64,000 bases of DNA from Arthrobacter sp. PM3 (GTDB lineage: Bacteria; Actinomycetota; Actinomycetes; Actinomycetales; Micrococcaceae): the NCBI RefSeq assembly GCF_003352915.1, contig NZ_CP022314.1, positions 708,637-772,636 of the forward strand, written 5' to 3'. This document shows, piece after piece, positions 10,623-19,214 of this stretch. How positions within the stretch are numbered: position 1 is the stretch's first letter; every line of letters starts with the position of its first letter. The translations under genes were made by a program, and so were the position numbers. The notes under the pieces are model-generated. The model was not told the DNA's origin and ran no database searches. It was given only the letters and a program-made list of their open reading frames with translations.

Positions 10623-11958
10623 AGAAACTTATGACCTCGTCCTCCGGGGCCGGCGCATCCTCACCACCGCCGGTCTCGCAGCCCGTGAAGTGGGTGTGCG
10701 CGGCGGCAGGATCGTCGCCATCGAGCCGCTCGGCAACGGGCTTTCCGGCACGGAAGTGATCGAGCTTGCCGAGGATGAAACCCTCATCCCGGGCCTCGTG
10801 GATACCCACGTCCACGTCAACGAGCCCGGCCGCACCGAGTGGGAGGGCTTCGCGTCCGCCACCCGGGCGGCCGCGGCCGGCGGCGTCACCACCATCATCG
10901 ACATGCCGCTGAACTCCATCCCGCCCACCACCACCGTGGAAGGGCTCAAGCTCAAGCGCGAGGTGGCGGAGGACCAGGCGTTCGTCGACGTCGGATTCTG
11001 GGGCGGTGCCGTGCCAGGCAACAAGGCGGAACTGCGCGGCCTGCACGACGAAGGCGTGTTCGGCTTCAAGTGCTTCCTGCTGCATTCCGGTGTGGACGAG
11101 TTCCCGCATCTGGAGGCGGACGAGATGGAAGAGGACATGGCCGAGCTCAAGTCCTTTGACTCGCTCATGATCGTCCACGCCGAGGACTCCCACGCAATCG
11201 ACCACGCACCCCACCCGGGCGGTGCCCACTATTCGACATTCCTGGCTTCCCGCCCCCGCGGCGCCGAGAACAAGGCAATCGCCGAGGTGATCGAACGGGC
11301 CCGCTGGACCGGCGCCCGCGCCCATATCCTGCACCTCTCGTCCTCCGACGCCCTGCCCATGATCGCCAGCGCCAAGCGCGACGGCGTCCACCTCACGGTG
11401 GAGACCTGCCCGCATTACCTGACCCTCATGGCCGAGGAAATCCCCGACGGGGCCACCGCCTACAAGTGCTGCCCGCCGATCCGCGAGGCCTCGAACCGCG
11501 AACTGCTCTGGGCGGGCCTGCAGGACGGCACGATCGACTGCATCGTCTCGGACCACTCCCCGTCCACCCTGGACCTGAAAGACCTGGAGAACGGGGACTT
11601 CGCCGTGGCCTGGGGCGGGGTCTCCTCGCTGCAGCTGGGCCTGTCGCTGATCTGGACCGAAGCCCGGCACCGCGGCATCCCGCTGGAGCAGGTTGTCTCG
11701 TGGATGTCGGCCAAGCCGGCCGAGCTCGCCCGCCTCTCGCAGAAGGGCCAGCTGGCCCTCGGATACGACGCCGACTTCGCCGTCTTCGCCCCCGACGAGG
11801 CGTACGTCGTGGATGTCTCCAAGCTCAAGCACAAGAACCCCATCACCCCGTATGACGGCAAGGCGCTCTCCGGCGTCGTCCGGCAGACCTTTCTCCGCGG
11901 CGCCCTGGTCGACGGCCGGACTCCCACCGGCAAGCTGATCCGCCGCGGCGGCGTATGA
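10615..11958 (+). CDS. allB: Allantoinase
   Basis: This 447-aa cyclic amidohydrolase opens allantoin to allantoate. The metal motif DTHVHVNEPGRTEWEG (about 61-76) and FKCFLLHSG with the carboxylated Lys (about 150) are typical. The later ETCPHYL and VSDHSPS motifs supply further metal ligands and the catalytic Asp. It overlaps glxK by 8 bp and the next gene by 4 bp (ATGA). Placing allantoinase in the glyoxylate carboligase operon fits ureide breakdown, which yields glyoxylate. Allantoate amidohydrolase is not in the window. Confidence 0.93.
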   Translation: MPEETYDLVLRGRRILTTAGLAAREVGVRGGRIVAIEPLGNGLSGTEVIELAEDETLIPGLVDTHVHVNEPGRTEWEGFASATRAAAAGGVTTIIDMPLNSIPPTTTVEGLKLKREVAEDQAFVDVGFWGGAVPGNKAELRGLHDEGVFGFKCFLLHSGVDEFPHLEADEMEEDMAELKSFDSLMIVHAEDSHAIDHAPHPGGAHYSTFLASRPRGAENKAIAEVIERARWTGARAHILHLSSSDALPMIASAKRDGVHLTVETCPHYLTLMAEEIPDGATAYKCCPPIREASNRELLWAGLQDGTIDCIVSDHSPSTLDLKDLENGDFAVAWGGVSSLQLGLSLIWTEARHRGIPLEQVVSWMSAKPAELARLSQKGQLALGYDADFAVFAPDEAYVVDVSKLKHKNPITPYDGKALSGVVRQTFLRGALVDGRTPTGKLIRRGGV

Positions 11959-12584
11959 GCCAGGCGGCCGTGGCCGGCACCGCCGCCCACGGCCAGCGCC
12001 GGCGCCCCTGCGAGTCCGGCCAGGCGGGCCAGGCCCGGCAGTCGGGCCTCACCGCGCAGGGGCTGGCCGTCTGGGTCACCCTGCCGGAGGACGCCGCCTG
12101 CGACCCCGCCGTCCTGGCCCGCGCGGCAGAACTCGTGCTCGGCCGCGCCCTGAGATGTGCCCCGGAGGCGGAAGTCCACTTCAGGCCTGCCGCCGGGGCC
12201 GCAACGTCCGCCGTCGTCGAGACTCCCGGCGGGGAGCCGCCGGCTCCGTCCGCCGGGAGCATCAGCCGGCTCGCCGTCGACCTCGCCGCCGGGGACGCCA
12301 GGGTCGACGGCGAACGGGTGCCCCTGACGGACCTGGAGTTCGCTCTCCTGAGGTGCCTCGTGCAGAACTGCTCGCGCACCGTCAGCCGGCAGGAACTGCA
12401 GCACTGCCTCGACGCGTTCGGCACCCCCGGCGCGGCGGCCCGGTCCATCGACGTCTACGTCGGCCGGGTGCGCCGGAAGCTCAAAGGCTGCCGGCACGCC
12501 GTCGTCACCGTCCGCAGCGGCGGCTACCGGTTCATCCCCGGCCCGCTGGCCACGGTGCGCGGCCCGGCGGAATACAGCATCTGA
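11955..12584 (+). CDS. Orphan winged-helix (OmpR/PhoB-type) DNA-binding protein
   Basis: This 209-aa protein has a C-terminal Trans_reg_C winged helix (about residues 105-200), with PLTDLEFALLRCL at its start and a TVRSGGYRF wing near the end. There is no receiver domain; the first 100 residues are an Ala/Gly-rich segment with a short alpha/beta-like patch (LAVWVTLPEDAA) I cannot assign. It is coupled to allB by an ATGA overlap, so it is made with the ureide enzymes. It could be a local regulator without phosphorelay input, but this is inference. Confidence 0.75.
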   Translation: MSQAAVAGTAAHGQRRRPCESGQAGQARQSGLTAQGLAVWVTLPEDAACDPAVLARAAELVLGRALRCAPEAEVHFRPAAGAATSAVVETPGGEPPAPSAGSISRLAVDLAAGDARVDGERVPLTDLEFALLRCLVQNCSRTVSRQELQHCLDAFGTPGAAARSIDVYVGRVRRKLKGCRHAVVTVRSGGYRFIPGPLATVRGPAEYSI

Positions 12585-12629
12585 TGCCTGCGCCCGCCAC
12601 GCCCGTCCCGACCCCGATCGAAGGAACCC

Positions 12630-13139
12630 ATGAACCCCACCGCCACCACTGAAACACCCGCTACCACGGCAGCGACGGCCAGGCTGCGTGCCGGAGCCCC
12701 GGCCCCCGGCTTCACGCTGGCCGACGCCGCGGGCCGGCGGGTTTCCCTCGCCGATTACCGCGGCAGGAACGTGGTTGTCTACTTCTATCCGCGTGCCGCC
12801 ACCCCGGGCTGCACCACGGAAGCCTGCGACTTCCGCGACAACCTCGCCAGCCTGCAGGGTGCCGGCTACGACGTCCTGGGCATCTCCCCCGACGCCCCGG
12901 CGGCGCTGGCCTCGTTCACCGGCGATTTCGGGCTGACCTTCCCGCTGCTCGCCGACGAGGACCACGCCGTGGCGCTGGCCTACGGCGCCTGGGGAGAAAA
13001 GATTGTCGACGGCGAGGTCCGGGAAGGCGTCATCCGGACCACGGTGGTCGTGGACCCTGAAGGCACCGTGGTCCTGGCCCGGTACGCGGTCAGCCCGCAG
13101 GGACACGTGCGCGCGCTGCGGGACGAACTCGGGATCTGA
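12630..13139 (+). CDS. bcp: Thioredoxin-dependent peroxiredoxin (BCP type), copy 1
   Basis: This 169-aa peroxiredoxin reduces hydroperoxides. It has the PGCTTEACDF active site, with the peroxidatic Cys and, five residues later, the resolving Cys typical of atypical 2-Cys BCP. An N-terminal Thr-rich extension of about 16 residues is absent from copy 2. By eye it is about three quarters identical to the gene at 14299. GAAGGAACCC provides the ribosome site. It follows the winged-helix gene by 45 bp and may be read from the same operon. Confidence 0.92.
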   Translation: MNPTATTETPATTAATARLRAGAPAPGFTLADAAGRRVSLADYRGRNVVVYFYPRAATPGCTTEACDFRDNLASLQGAGYDVLGISPDAPAALASFTGDFGLTFPLLADEDHAVALAYGAWGEKIVDGEVREGVIRTTVVVDPEGTVVLARYAVSPQGHVRALRDELGI

Positions 13140-13163
13140 GCCTCCGGACCGGAACAGCGCCCT

Positions 13164-14129
13164 TCAGAACAGCGCCCCCGCCACCGCCTGCGTCAGCTGG
13201 TGGATCACCTCCGTGCGTTCCGGGACATCACTCAGGTCCTGGCCCTTGGTGTAGATGACCAGGGCGTAGGCCTTGCCGTCCTTGGCGAGGATGCCGGCGT
13301 CGTGCAGTTCGTCGTCCAGGAGCCCGTACTTGTGGAACACCGTGATCCCGTCCGGCACGGCCGCGGGAATGAGGGTTTCATAGTTGGTGTCCTGCATGTA
13401 GGACAGCAGCTCGGCGGTGTCCTCGGCGTTCAGGAGCCTTCCGGAGTAGACCCCGGACAGGATGCCGGCCATCTCGGCCGGGGTCAGCGTGTTCGTTTCC
13501 GGCACGTAGCTCACGCCCAGCGACGCCGCATACCGGGTCAGCTCCTCGTGGCCCACGGCGTCCATGATCAGGGACCAGGAGTCGTTGTCGCTCTGCTGGA
13601 TCATGGCCTTGAGCTGGAACCCGGCGGTGTAGGCCCCCAACGGGTCAGCCAGGCTGGCAGCACCGGTTTCGACCAGGTGGTAGTAGGCCGCGGCGGCCAG
13701 GACCTTGGCCGTGCTGGCCGCCACAAACGCGTCCCGCACGCCGTATTCGTGCACGTCCGAAGGGTCTGCGCCGGCAGACACATCGACCAGCGCCACACCG
13801 ATCTGGTACTGGCTGTTGGCGGCGATGATCGCGTTGATCCTGGCATCCAGCGCGTCGCCGATGGGCGCCGCTGCGGCCTGGGCCGACGCGTCACCGCCGT
13901 CCGCCGGTGCGCTGCTGCCCGACGCCGCCTGGGACGCAGCCGCACCGGCGGCCGACGCCCTCGCCCGTGGCTCCCCGGCGGAAACGATGCCGGCCCCCAG
14001 CGCGGCAGCCAGTAGCGCGGCGCAGACTGCAATAATCAGGGCCCGGGGCCGAACGGGCGCCCGGCGGCGCCGGCTGCCTGTGGCTGGCCGGGGCCCGAAC
14101 CGTCGCTGCGGTGGCTTGTGCTGTTCCAT
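13164..14129 (-). CDS. Secreted or anchored serine hydrolase of the class A beta-lactamase fold
   Basis: This 321-aa protein has a basic N-terminus and a single hydrophobic segment (about 28-50), then an Ala/Ser/Gly-rich linker and a penicillin-interacting serine hydrolase domain. The catalytic S-x-x-K is in AASTAKVL, an SDN motif occurs in QQSDNDSW, and the third box is HKYG in place of KTG. It lacks the Glu166 region typical of true class A enzymes by my reading, so a cell-wall or esterase role is as likely as drug resistance. It lies between two bcp copies, convergent with the first and divergent from the second. Confidence 0.75.
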   Translation of the reverse strand: MEQHKPPQRRFGPRPATGSRRRRAPVRPRALIIAVCAALLAAALGAGIVSAGEPRARASAAGAAASQAASGSSAPADGGDASAQAAAAPIGDALDARINAIIAANSQYQIGVALVDVSAGADPSDVHEYGVRDAFVAASTAKVLAAAAYYHLVETGAASLADPLGAYTAGFQLKAMIQQSDNDSWSLIMDAVGHEELTRYAASLGVSYVPETNTLTPAEMAGILSGVYSGRLLNAEDTAELLSYMQDTNYETLIPAAVPDGITVFHKYGLLDDELHDAGILAKDGKAYALVIYTKGQDLSDVPERTEVIHQLTQAVAGALF

Positions 14130-14298
14130 AGTGGGTTCAAGCTAGCCAGCCCGGCTATGCCCAAGCTATGAAAGAGCTGTCACCGCGCCCAGCCGGCAGC
14201 CCCGAGGTTGGCCGCCCCGGGCGTCGGGCCGCCCGGAATACTGTCTTCGGCGCCGGTGTTGTGCACCACAGACCCGTCGTTCCCCCGGAAGGATCACC

Positions 14299-14778
14299 AT
14301 GAGCCCCAACCTGACCGTCAAGCTCCAGCCCGGCACCCAGGCACCGGAATTCACCTTGCCCGATGCCGAAGGCAGGTCCGTGTCCCTGGCCGATTACCGG
14401 GGCAAGAACGTCATTGTCTACTTCTATCCGCAAGCCGCGACGCCGGGCTGCACCACCGAGGCCTGCGATTTCCGTGACAGCCTCGCGTCCCTGCAGGGCT
14501 CCGGCTATGAGGTGCTGGGCATCTCCCCCGACGCCCCGGAGGCCTTGGCTGCCTTCACCGGCGACTTCGGCCTGACCTTCCCGCTGCTGGCCGACGAGGA
14601 CCACGCGGTGGCCCTCGCGTACGGCGCCTGGGGAGAGAAGCTGGTCCACGGCGAGGTCACCGAGGGCATCGTCCGCTCCACCGTCGTGCTGGATCCCGAG
14701 GGCAAGGTAAAGCTGGCGCAGTACCAGGTCAAGGCCCAGGGCCACGTCGCCGCGCTGAAGCAGGAGCTGGGCGTCTAG
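14299..14778 (+). CDS. bcp: Thioredoxin-dependent peroxiredoxin (BCP type), copy 2
   Basis: This 159-aa peroxiredoxin carries the same active site (PGCTTEACDF) and the same LLADEDHAVALAYGAWGEK block as copy 1. The similarity is greatest in the core, with divergence at both ends, which points to a local duplication followed by drift rather than a very recent copy. GGAAGGA lies before the ATG. A stand-alone promoter probably lies in the 169-bp divergent gap from the serine hydrolase gene. Confidence 0.92.
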   Translation: MSPNLTVKLQPGTQAPEFTLPDAEGRSVSLADYRGKNVIVYFYPQAATPGCTTEACDFRDSLASLQGSGYEVLGISPDAPEALAAFTGDFGLTFPLLADEDHAVALAYGAWGEKLVHGEVTEGIVRSTVVLDPEGKVKLAQYQVKAQGHVAALKQELGV

Positions 14779-14844
14779 CGACGAGCCTGCACGGCGGCGG
14801 CCATCCCCTGCACGGCAGAGGTCCCGCCCCGGGACGCTTCCGGC

Positions 14845-15693
14845 CTAGACCTTCGTCCCGGCAACCACGGTGGCCGTGGACCGCAGCCGGATGGCGCCGT
14901 CGTGTTCGTAGCGGCCCAGCAAAGCGAACACGTCCGAGCGGATCAGAGCCTTGGACGCGTCATCCGCCTTGGCGAGCCCCATCGCCACGGTGGTCGCGAT
15001 CTCGGTCATGAACGCCCAGTAGTCCTCGGGGGATTCGCGCACCAGCTCCGTGCTGACCTTGTCCTCGGTCACCTCCGCGAGCCCGGCTTCGTGGAACATC
15101 CGGGTCATGAATCCCGCTGGTGCGCACCGGAACAGCCCCGGGGACCCCGCGGACGGAATGGGCAGTTCGCGGTGCCGGGCAATTGTGCCCAGGATCAGGG
15201 TGGCCCACGGGTTCTCGGCGGCGCGCCCCCAGACAACAGCGCCGACCCGGGCGCCCGGCTTCGCGGCCCGCACCATCTCCCGCATGGCCGCGGACATCAC
15301 CGGAAAGAACATCAGTCCGAAGCGGCAGTACACCGCGTCAAACATGTTGTCAGCGAAGGGCAAAGCGGCGGCATCACAAACTTCAAAGTCCACGTTATGC
15401 AGGCCGCGGGCCGCCGCCTTCTCGCGGGCCACCCCGAGCATGCCTGCGGAGATGTCGGCAAGGACCACGCGCCCGTCCGGCACCTGCCCGGCCGCATCGA
15501 GCCCGGGTTCGCCCGATCCGGCCCCGACATCCAGTACCCAGGAGGCCGGGCGGAGCCGCAGCTCGCGGAGCAGGGCCTCCCCGAACGGGGCATGCCAGCG
15601 GAGCAGCTCCGCGTCCCATTTTCTCCAGCCGGCCGAGAACTCATCCCAGATCAAGCGCTGCTCTTCGCGGATACGGTCGGCTGAGGCTAACAT
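14845..15693 (-). CDS. Class I SAM-dependent methyltransferase
   Basis: This 282-aa protein has the SAM-binding motif LDVGAGSGEPGLDAA (about 54-68), an acidic LADIS after strand 2 and a DAVYCRFGLMFF motif. It fits the UbiE/Methyltransf_11 group, which often acts on small molecules or quinones. An AAGGAA ribosome site precedes the start. It is convergent with bcp copy 2 and not in an operon. The substrate cannot be told. Confidence 0.85.
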   Translation of the reverse strand: MLASADRIREEQRLIWDEFSAGWRKWDAELLRWHAPFGEALLRELRLRPASWVLDVGAGSGEPGLDAAGQVPDGRVVLADISAGMLGVAREKAAARGLHNVDFEVCDAAALPFADNMFDAVYCRFGLMFFPVMSAAMREMVRAAKPGARVGAVVWGRAAENPWATLILGTIARHRELPIPSAGSPGLFRCAPAGFMTRMFHEAGLAEVTEDKVSTELVRESPEDYWAFMTEIATTVAMGLAKADDASKALIRSDVFALLGRYEHDGAIRLRSTATVVAGTKV

Positions 15694-15780
15694 CGCGATT
15701 CCTTAGCTCGTCTGCACCTAGCCCTCCCCCACCCCTAGTGTGCCCCGCGAACCGGTCACCGGCAATGAGCAGAAGGGCAT

Positions 15781-15786
15781 TAGGCT
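15781..15786 (+). promoter_or_regulatory. -10 box placed for a leaderless transcript
   Basis: TAGGCT ends 7 nt before the ATG at 15794, so transcription would start at or next to the start codon. No ribosome site is seen. Confidence 0.55.
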
Positions 15787-15793
15787 TAACGGC

Positions 15794-16171
15794 ATGTCCT
15801 CCCACGAAACACCCGGCACCGCAGGCAGCGACCCCCAGCGGGGTACAGCCCCGGGGAACAGCCCGCAGCGGCGCGAAATCACCGTCCGCCGGGCACCGAA
15901 GTATGTGCCGTTCCTGATCCTGGGCGGGCTCGTGGGCATCGGCGTGGCCGCCGTCCTCGCCTACGCCTTCCCCGGGGACGCCAGCTACGACACCAGCTCC
16001 GTGTTCGGCTTCTTCATGGTTCTTTGCGCGGCCGGCGGCGCCATCCTGGGCGCCGTGGTGGCCCTGGTGCTGGACCGGCTGAGCGTGCGCCGCGCCCAGC
16101 GCGCCGTCGTCGAGTCCGTCCCGGAGTCCGCGGACGGGGAGCCGGACGGCGACGGCGGCTACCGCGCCTGA
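15794..16171 (+). CDS. Small membrane protein upstream of purF
   Basis: This 125-aa protein has a charged, Gly/Pro-rich N-terminus, two hydrophobic segments (about 42-62 and 75-97) with LGGLVGIGVAAVLAY and GAILGAVVALVL, and an acidic tail. I recognise it only as a small conserved-looking actinobacterial membrane protein; no function is known to me. The ATG at 15794 is chosen because a -10 box lies 7 nt before it. Its stop codon lies in the first unit of an 11-bp tandem repeat. Confidence 0.7.
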   Translation: MSSHETPGTAGSDPQRGTAPGNSPQRREITVRRAPKYVPFLILGGLVGIGVAAVLAYAFPGDASYDTSSVFGFFMVLCAAGGAILGAVVALVLDRLSVRRAQRAVVESVPESADGEPDGDGGYRA

Positions 16172-16220
16172 GCTGTGTCGGAGGCGCGCCTGAACTGTGC
16201 CTGAGCTGCGCCTGAGCCGG
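16166..16220. repeat. 11-bp tandem repeat across a stop codon
   Basis: Units of the type GCCTGAGCTGT occur at 16166, 16188, 16199 and 16210, with a degenerate unit at 16177. The period is 11 bp. The first unit contains the TGA stop of the upstream membrane protein gene. Confidence 0.7.
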
Positions 16221-16269
16221 CCGGCAGGTCATAAACCGGCCGCCGGAAAAGTCTTACCGCACATCGTGA

Positions 16270-16275
16270 GATAAT
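16270..16275 (+). promoter_or_regulatory. -10 box placed for leaderless purF
   Basis: GATAAT ends 6 nt before the GTG start of purF, with no ribosome site between. This fits a leaderless transcript. Confidence 0.55.
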
Positions 16276-16281
16276 CGACCA

Positions 16282-17985
16282 GTGGCACGCGGCGATGGAA
16301 AACTTTCTCATGATCTTCTCCCAGGCGAAAAAGGCCCTCAGGACGCATGCGGCGTCTTCGGGGTCTGGGCACCCGGTGAAGAAGTAGCAAAACTTACCTA
16401 CTACGGGCTGTACGCACTGCAGCACCGGGGTCAGGAGTCGGCTGGTATTGCGACCAGCGACGGCAAGCGGATCAACGTCTACAAGGACATGGGCCTCGTA
16501 TCCCAGGTCTTCGACGAGGCGACGCTGAACACCCTGACCGGGCACCTGGCCGTCGGCCACTGCCGCTATTCCACGACCGGCGCGAGCCACTGGGCCAACG
16601 CCCAGCCCACCCTCGGCGCCACCGCCACGGGCACCGTGGCGCTGGCCCACAACGGCAACCTGACCAACACGGCCGAGCTCAAGGCCATGATCACGGACCG
16701 CAACGGCGGAAACCTCAGCGGCGAGATGAAGCAGGGCAACACCTCGGACACCGCCCTGGTCACGGCCCTCCTGGAAGGCGAGGAGGGCAAGTCCCTCGAA
16801 CAGACCGCCCTGGAACTCCTGCCCAAGATCAAGGGCGGCTTCTGCTTCGTCTTCATGGACGAGGGCACCCTCTACGCGGCCCGCGACACCTACGGCATCC
16901 GCCCGTTGTGCCTGGGCCGGCTGGAGCGCGGCTGGGTGGTCGCCTCCGAGCAGTCCGCCCTGGCCACGGTCGGTGCGAGCTTCATCCGCGAAATCGAGCC
17001 CGGCGAGTTCATCGCGATCGACGAGGACGGTGTCCGTTCCCAGCGCTTCGCCGAGGCCACACCGGCCGGCTGCGTCTTTGAATACGTCTACCTCGCCCGC
17101 CCGGATGCCGCGATCGCCGGCCGGTCGGTCTACGAATCCCGGGTGGAGATGGGCCGCCAGCTGGCCCGCGAGAACACCCAGGAAGCCGACATCGTCATCC
17201 CCGTGCCGGAATCCGGCACGCCCGCCGCCGTGGGTTACGCCGAGGAATCCGGCATCCCGTTCGCGCACGGCTTCGTCAAGAACGCCTACGTGGGCCGGAC
17301 GTTCATCCAGCCCTCGCAGACACTGCGCCAGTTGGGCATCCGGCTCAAGCTCAACGCGCTGGAATCCGTGATCCGCGGCAAGCGCGTGGTGGTGGTGGAC
17401 GACTCGATCGTCCGCGGCAACACCCAGCGCGCCATCGTCCGGATGCTGCGCGAAGCCGGTGCCGCGTCCGTGCATGTCAAGATCTCCTCGCCGCCCGTGC
17501 AGTGGCCGTGCTTCTACGGCATCGACTTTGCCTCCCGCGCCGAACTGATCGCCAACGGCGCCACCATCGAGGAAATCGCCCAGGCGATCGGCGCCGACTC
17601 GTTGGCCTACATTTCCGAGGACGGCATGATCGCCGCCACCCGGCAGCCGCGCGAGCGCCTCTGCACCGCCTGCTTCACCGGCAAGTACCCGATCGAACTG
17701 CCCGGCGCCGACAAACTCGGGAAGAACCTGCTCGAGCGCCCCGACTCTGTCGGACAGCCCGGCGGCCTCCCGGCTGCCGCAGGCACTCCCGCCGCCGTGT
17801 CCGGCGGCGCTACGGCACCGACCGCAGGTCCCGAGTCCGACGCCGAACCCGGCACCACGATCTCGGACGACCCGGCCGACAAGGCCGGCGCCACGGGCTG
17901 CGATCCGGGGCCGGACTCCGAATACGAAGAACTGCTCACCGATGCCGACCGCGTCACCACAGCCGACAAGAAAGAGCCAGTATGA
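16282..17985 (+). CDS. purF: Amidophosphoribosyltransferase
   Basis: This 567-aa enzyme catalyses the first step of purine synthesis, making phosphoribosylamine from PRPP and glutamine. A short propeptide precedes the nucleophilic Cys in DACGVFGVW (Cys about 23). The glutaminase domain is followed by a phosphoribosyltransferase domain with the PRPP loop VVVDDSIVRGN (about 372-382). The last 80 residues or so are a low-complexity Ala/Gly/Asp tail not needed for catalysis. The GTG start fits the propeptide length. It overlaps purM by 4 bp (ATGA). Confidence 0.96.
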   Translation: MARGDGKLSHDLLPGEKGPQDACGVFGVWAPGEEVAKLTYYGLYALQHRGQESAGIATSDGKRINVYKDMGLVSQVFDEATLNTLTGHLAVGHCRYSTTGASHWANAQPTLGATATGTVALAHNGNLTNTAELKAMITDRNGGNLSGEMKQGNTSDTALVTALLEGEEGKSLEQTALELLPKIKGGFCFVFMDEGTLYAARDTYGIRPLCLGRLERGWVVASEQSALATVGASFIREIEPGEFIAIDEDGVRSQRFAEATPAGCVFEYVYLARPDAAIAGRSVYESRVEMGRQLARENTQEADIVIPVPESGTPAAVGYAEESGIPFAHGFVKNAYVGRTFIQPSQTLRQLGIRLKLNALESVIRGKRVVVVDDSIVRGNTQRAIVRMLREAGAASVHVKISSPPVQWPCFYGIDFASRAELIANGATIEEIAQAIGADSLAYISEDGMIAATRQPRERLCTACFTGKYPIELPGADKLGKNLLERPDSVGQPGGLPAAAGTPAAVSGGATAPTAGPESDAEPGTTISDDPADKAGATGCDPGPDSEYEELLTDADRVTTADKKEPV

Positions 17986-19151
17986 CTTCCGCCTCCCCGG
18001 CCGCTGACATGAACGCCGCCCAGAACTCCGGCATCACCTACGCCTCCGCCGGCGTCGACGTCGAAGCGGGAGACCGCGCCGTCGAACTCATGAAGGATGC
18101 CGTCAAGGCAACCCACAACGCCTCGGTGATCGGCGGCGTCGGCGGGTTCGCCGGCCTCTACGACGTCTCCCGGCTGCTGACCTACAAGCGGCCGCTCCTG
18201 GCCACGTCCACGGACGGCGTCGGCACCAAGGTCGCCATCGCGCAGGCCATGGACATCCACGACACCATCGGGTTCGACCTCGTCGGCATGGTGGTGGACG
18301 ACATCGTCGTGGTGGGCGCCGAGCCGCTCTACATGACCGACTACATCGCCTGCGGCAAGGTGGTTCCGGAGCGGATCGCGGACATCGTCCGCGGGATCGC
18401 GGCCGCCTGCTCCGTCGCCGGCACCGCCCTGGTGGGCGGCGAAACCGCCGAACACCCCGGCCTGCTGGGTGAGCACGAGTACGACGTCGCGGGTGCCGCC
18501 ACCGGTGTGGTGGAGGCCGACGCCCTGCTCGGACCGGACCGGGTCCGCGCCGGCGACGTCGTGATCGGCATGGCGTCCTCGGGCCTGCACTCCAACGGCT
18601 ACTCCCTGGTCCGCCGCGTCATCAACCACGCCGGCTGGGCCCTGGACCGCCAGGTCTCCGAACTCGGCCGCACCCTGGGCGAGGAACTCCTCGAGCCCAC
18701 CCGCGTCTACGCCGCGGACTGCCTGGACCTCGCCCGCACGTTCCCGGTGGACGGTTCCGCCGGCGGCCGGGCCGTCCACGGTTTCAGCCATGTCACCGGC
18801 GGGGGCCTCGCGGCCAACCTCGCCCGCGTCCTGCCGCAGGGCCTGCTGGCCACGGTCGACCGCGCCACGTGGCAGCTGCCGGCCATCTTCAAGCTGGTCT
18901 CCGAACTGGGCAACGTCCCGCTGGCCGACCTCGAGCGCACCCTGAACCTGGGCGTGGGCATGGTCGCCATTGTCTCCCCGGAGGCCGCCGACGCCGCCGT
19001 GACCCGGCTCAACGACCGCGGCCTGCCGTCCTGGATCATGGGAACGGTCGAGGAAAACTCGGATTCGATCGTCAAAACCGGCCCGGATTACGTCCAGGGC
19101 GCCAAGGGCGTCGACGGCGGTGCGGTCCGGCTGGTCAACGCCTACGCCTGA
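17982..19151 (+). CDS. purM: Phosphoribosylformylglycinamidine cyclo-ligase (AIR synthetase)
   Basis: This 389-aa enzyme forms aminoimidazole ribotide, the fifth purine step. Family motifs include ITYASAGVDVEAGDRAVELMK near the start (given here in outline), STDGVGTKVAIA in the ATP site and GLLGEHEYDVAG. It starts by ATGA overlap with the purF stop, so it is translationally coupled, and it ends in front of a strong terminator. The pair is a common actinobacterial arrangement. Confidence 0.96.
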   Translation: MTSASPAADMNAAQNSGITYASAGVDVEAGDRAVELMKDAVKATHNASVIGGVGGFAGLYDVSRLLTYKRPLLATSTDGVGTKVAIAQAMDIHDTIGFDLVGMVVDDIVVVGAEPLYMTDYIACGKVVPERIADIVRGIAAACSVAGTALVGGETAEHPGLLGEHEYDVAGAATGVVEADALLGPDRVRAGDVVIGMASSGLHSNGYSLVRRVINHAGWALDRQVSELGRTLGEELLEPTRVYAADCLDLARTFPVDGSAGGRAVHGFSHVTGGGLAANLARVLPQGLLATVDRATWQLPAIFKLVSELGNVPLADLERTLNLGVGMVAIVSPEAADAAVTRLNDRGLPSWIMGTVEENSDSIVKTGPDYVQGAKGVDGGAVRLVNAYA

Positions 19152-19169
19152 CGTTGCACCCCGCACCCT

Positions 19170-19214
19170 CGTCGGGTGCTCCGTAACTGCTGTTACGGAG
19201 CACCCGACGTTTTT
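19170..19214 (+). terminator. Strong intrinsic terminator after purM
   Basis: Perfect 18-bp arms (19170-19187 and 19192-19209) with a TGCT loop are followed by TTTTT (19210-19214). It ends the purF-purM transcript. The minus-strand stop codon of the convergent VOC gene lies within the T-tract. Confidence 0.95.

Noticed and set aside
13164..14129. Resistance beta-lactamase
   Set aside because: S-x-x-K and SDN motifs fit the fold, but the third box is KYG and the Glu166 region is not evident, so a resistance role is not supported.
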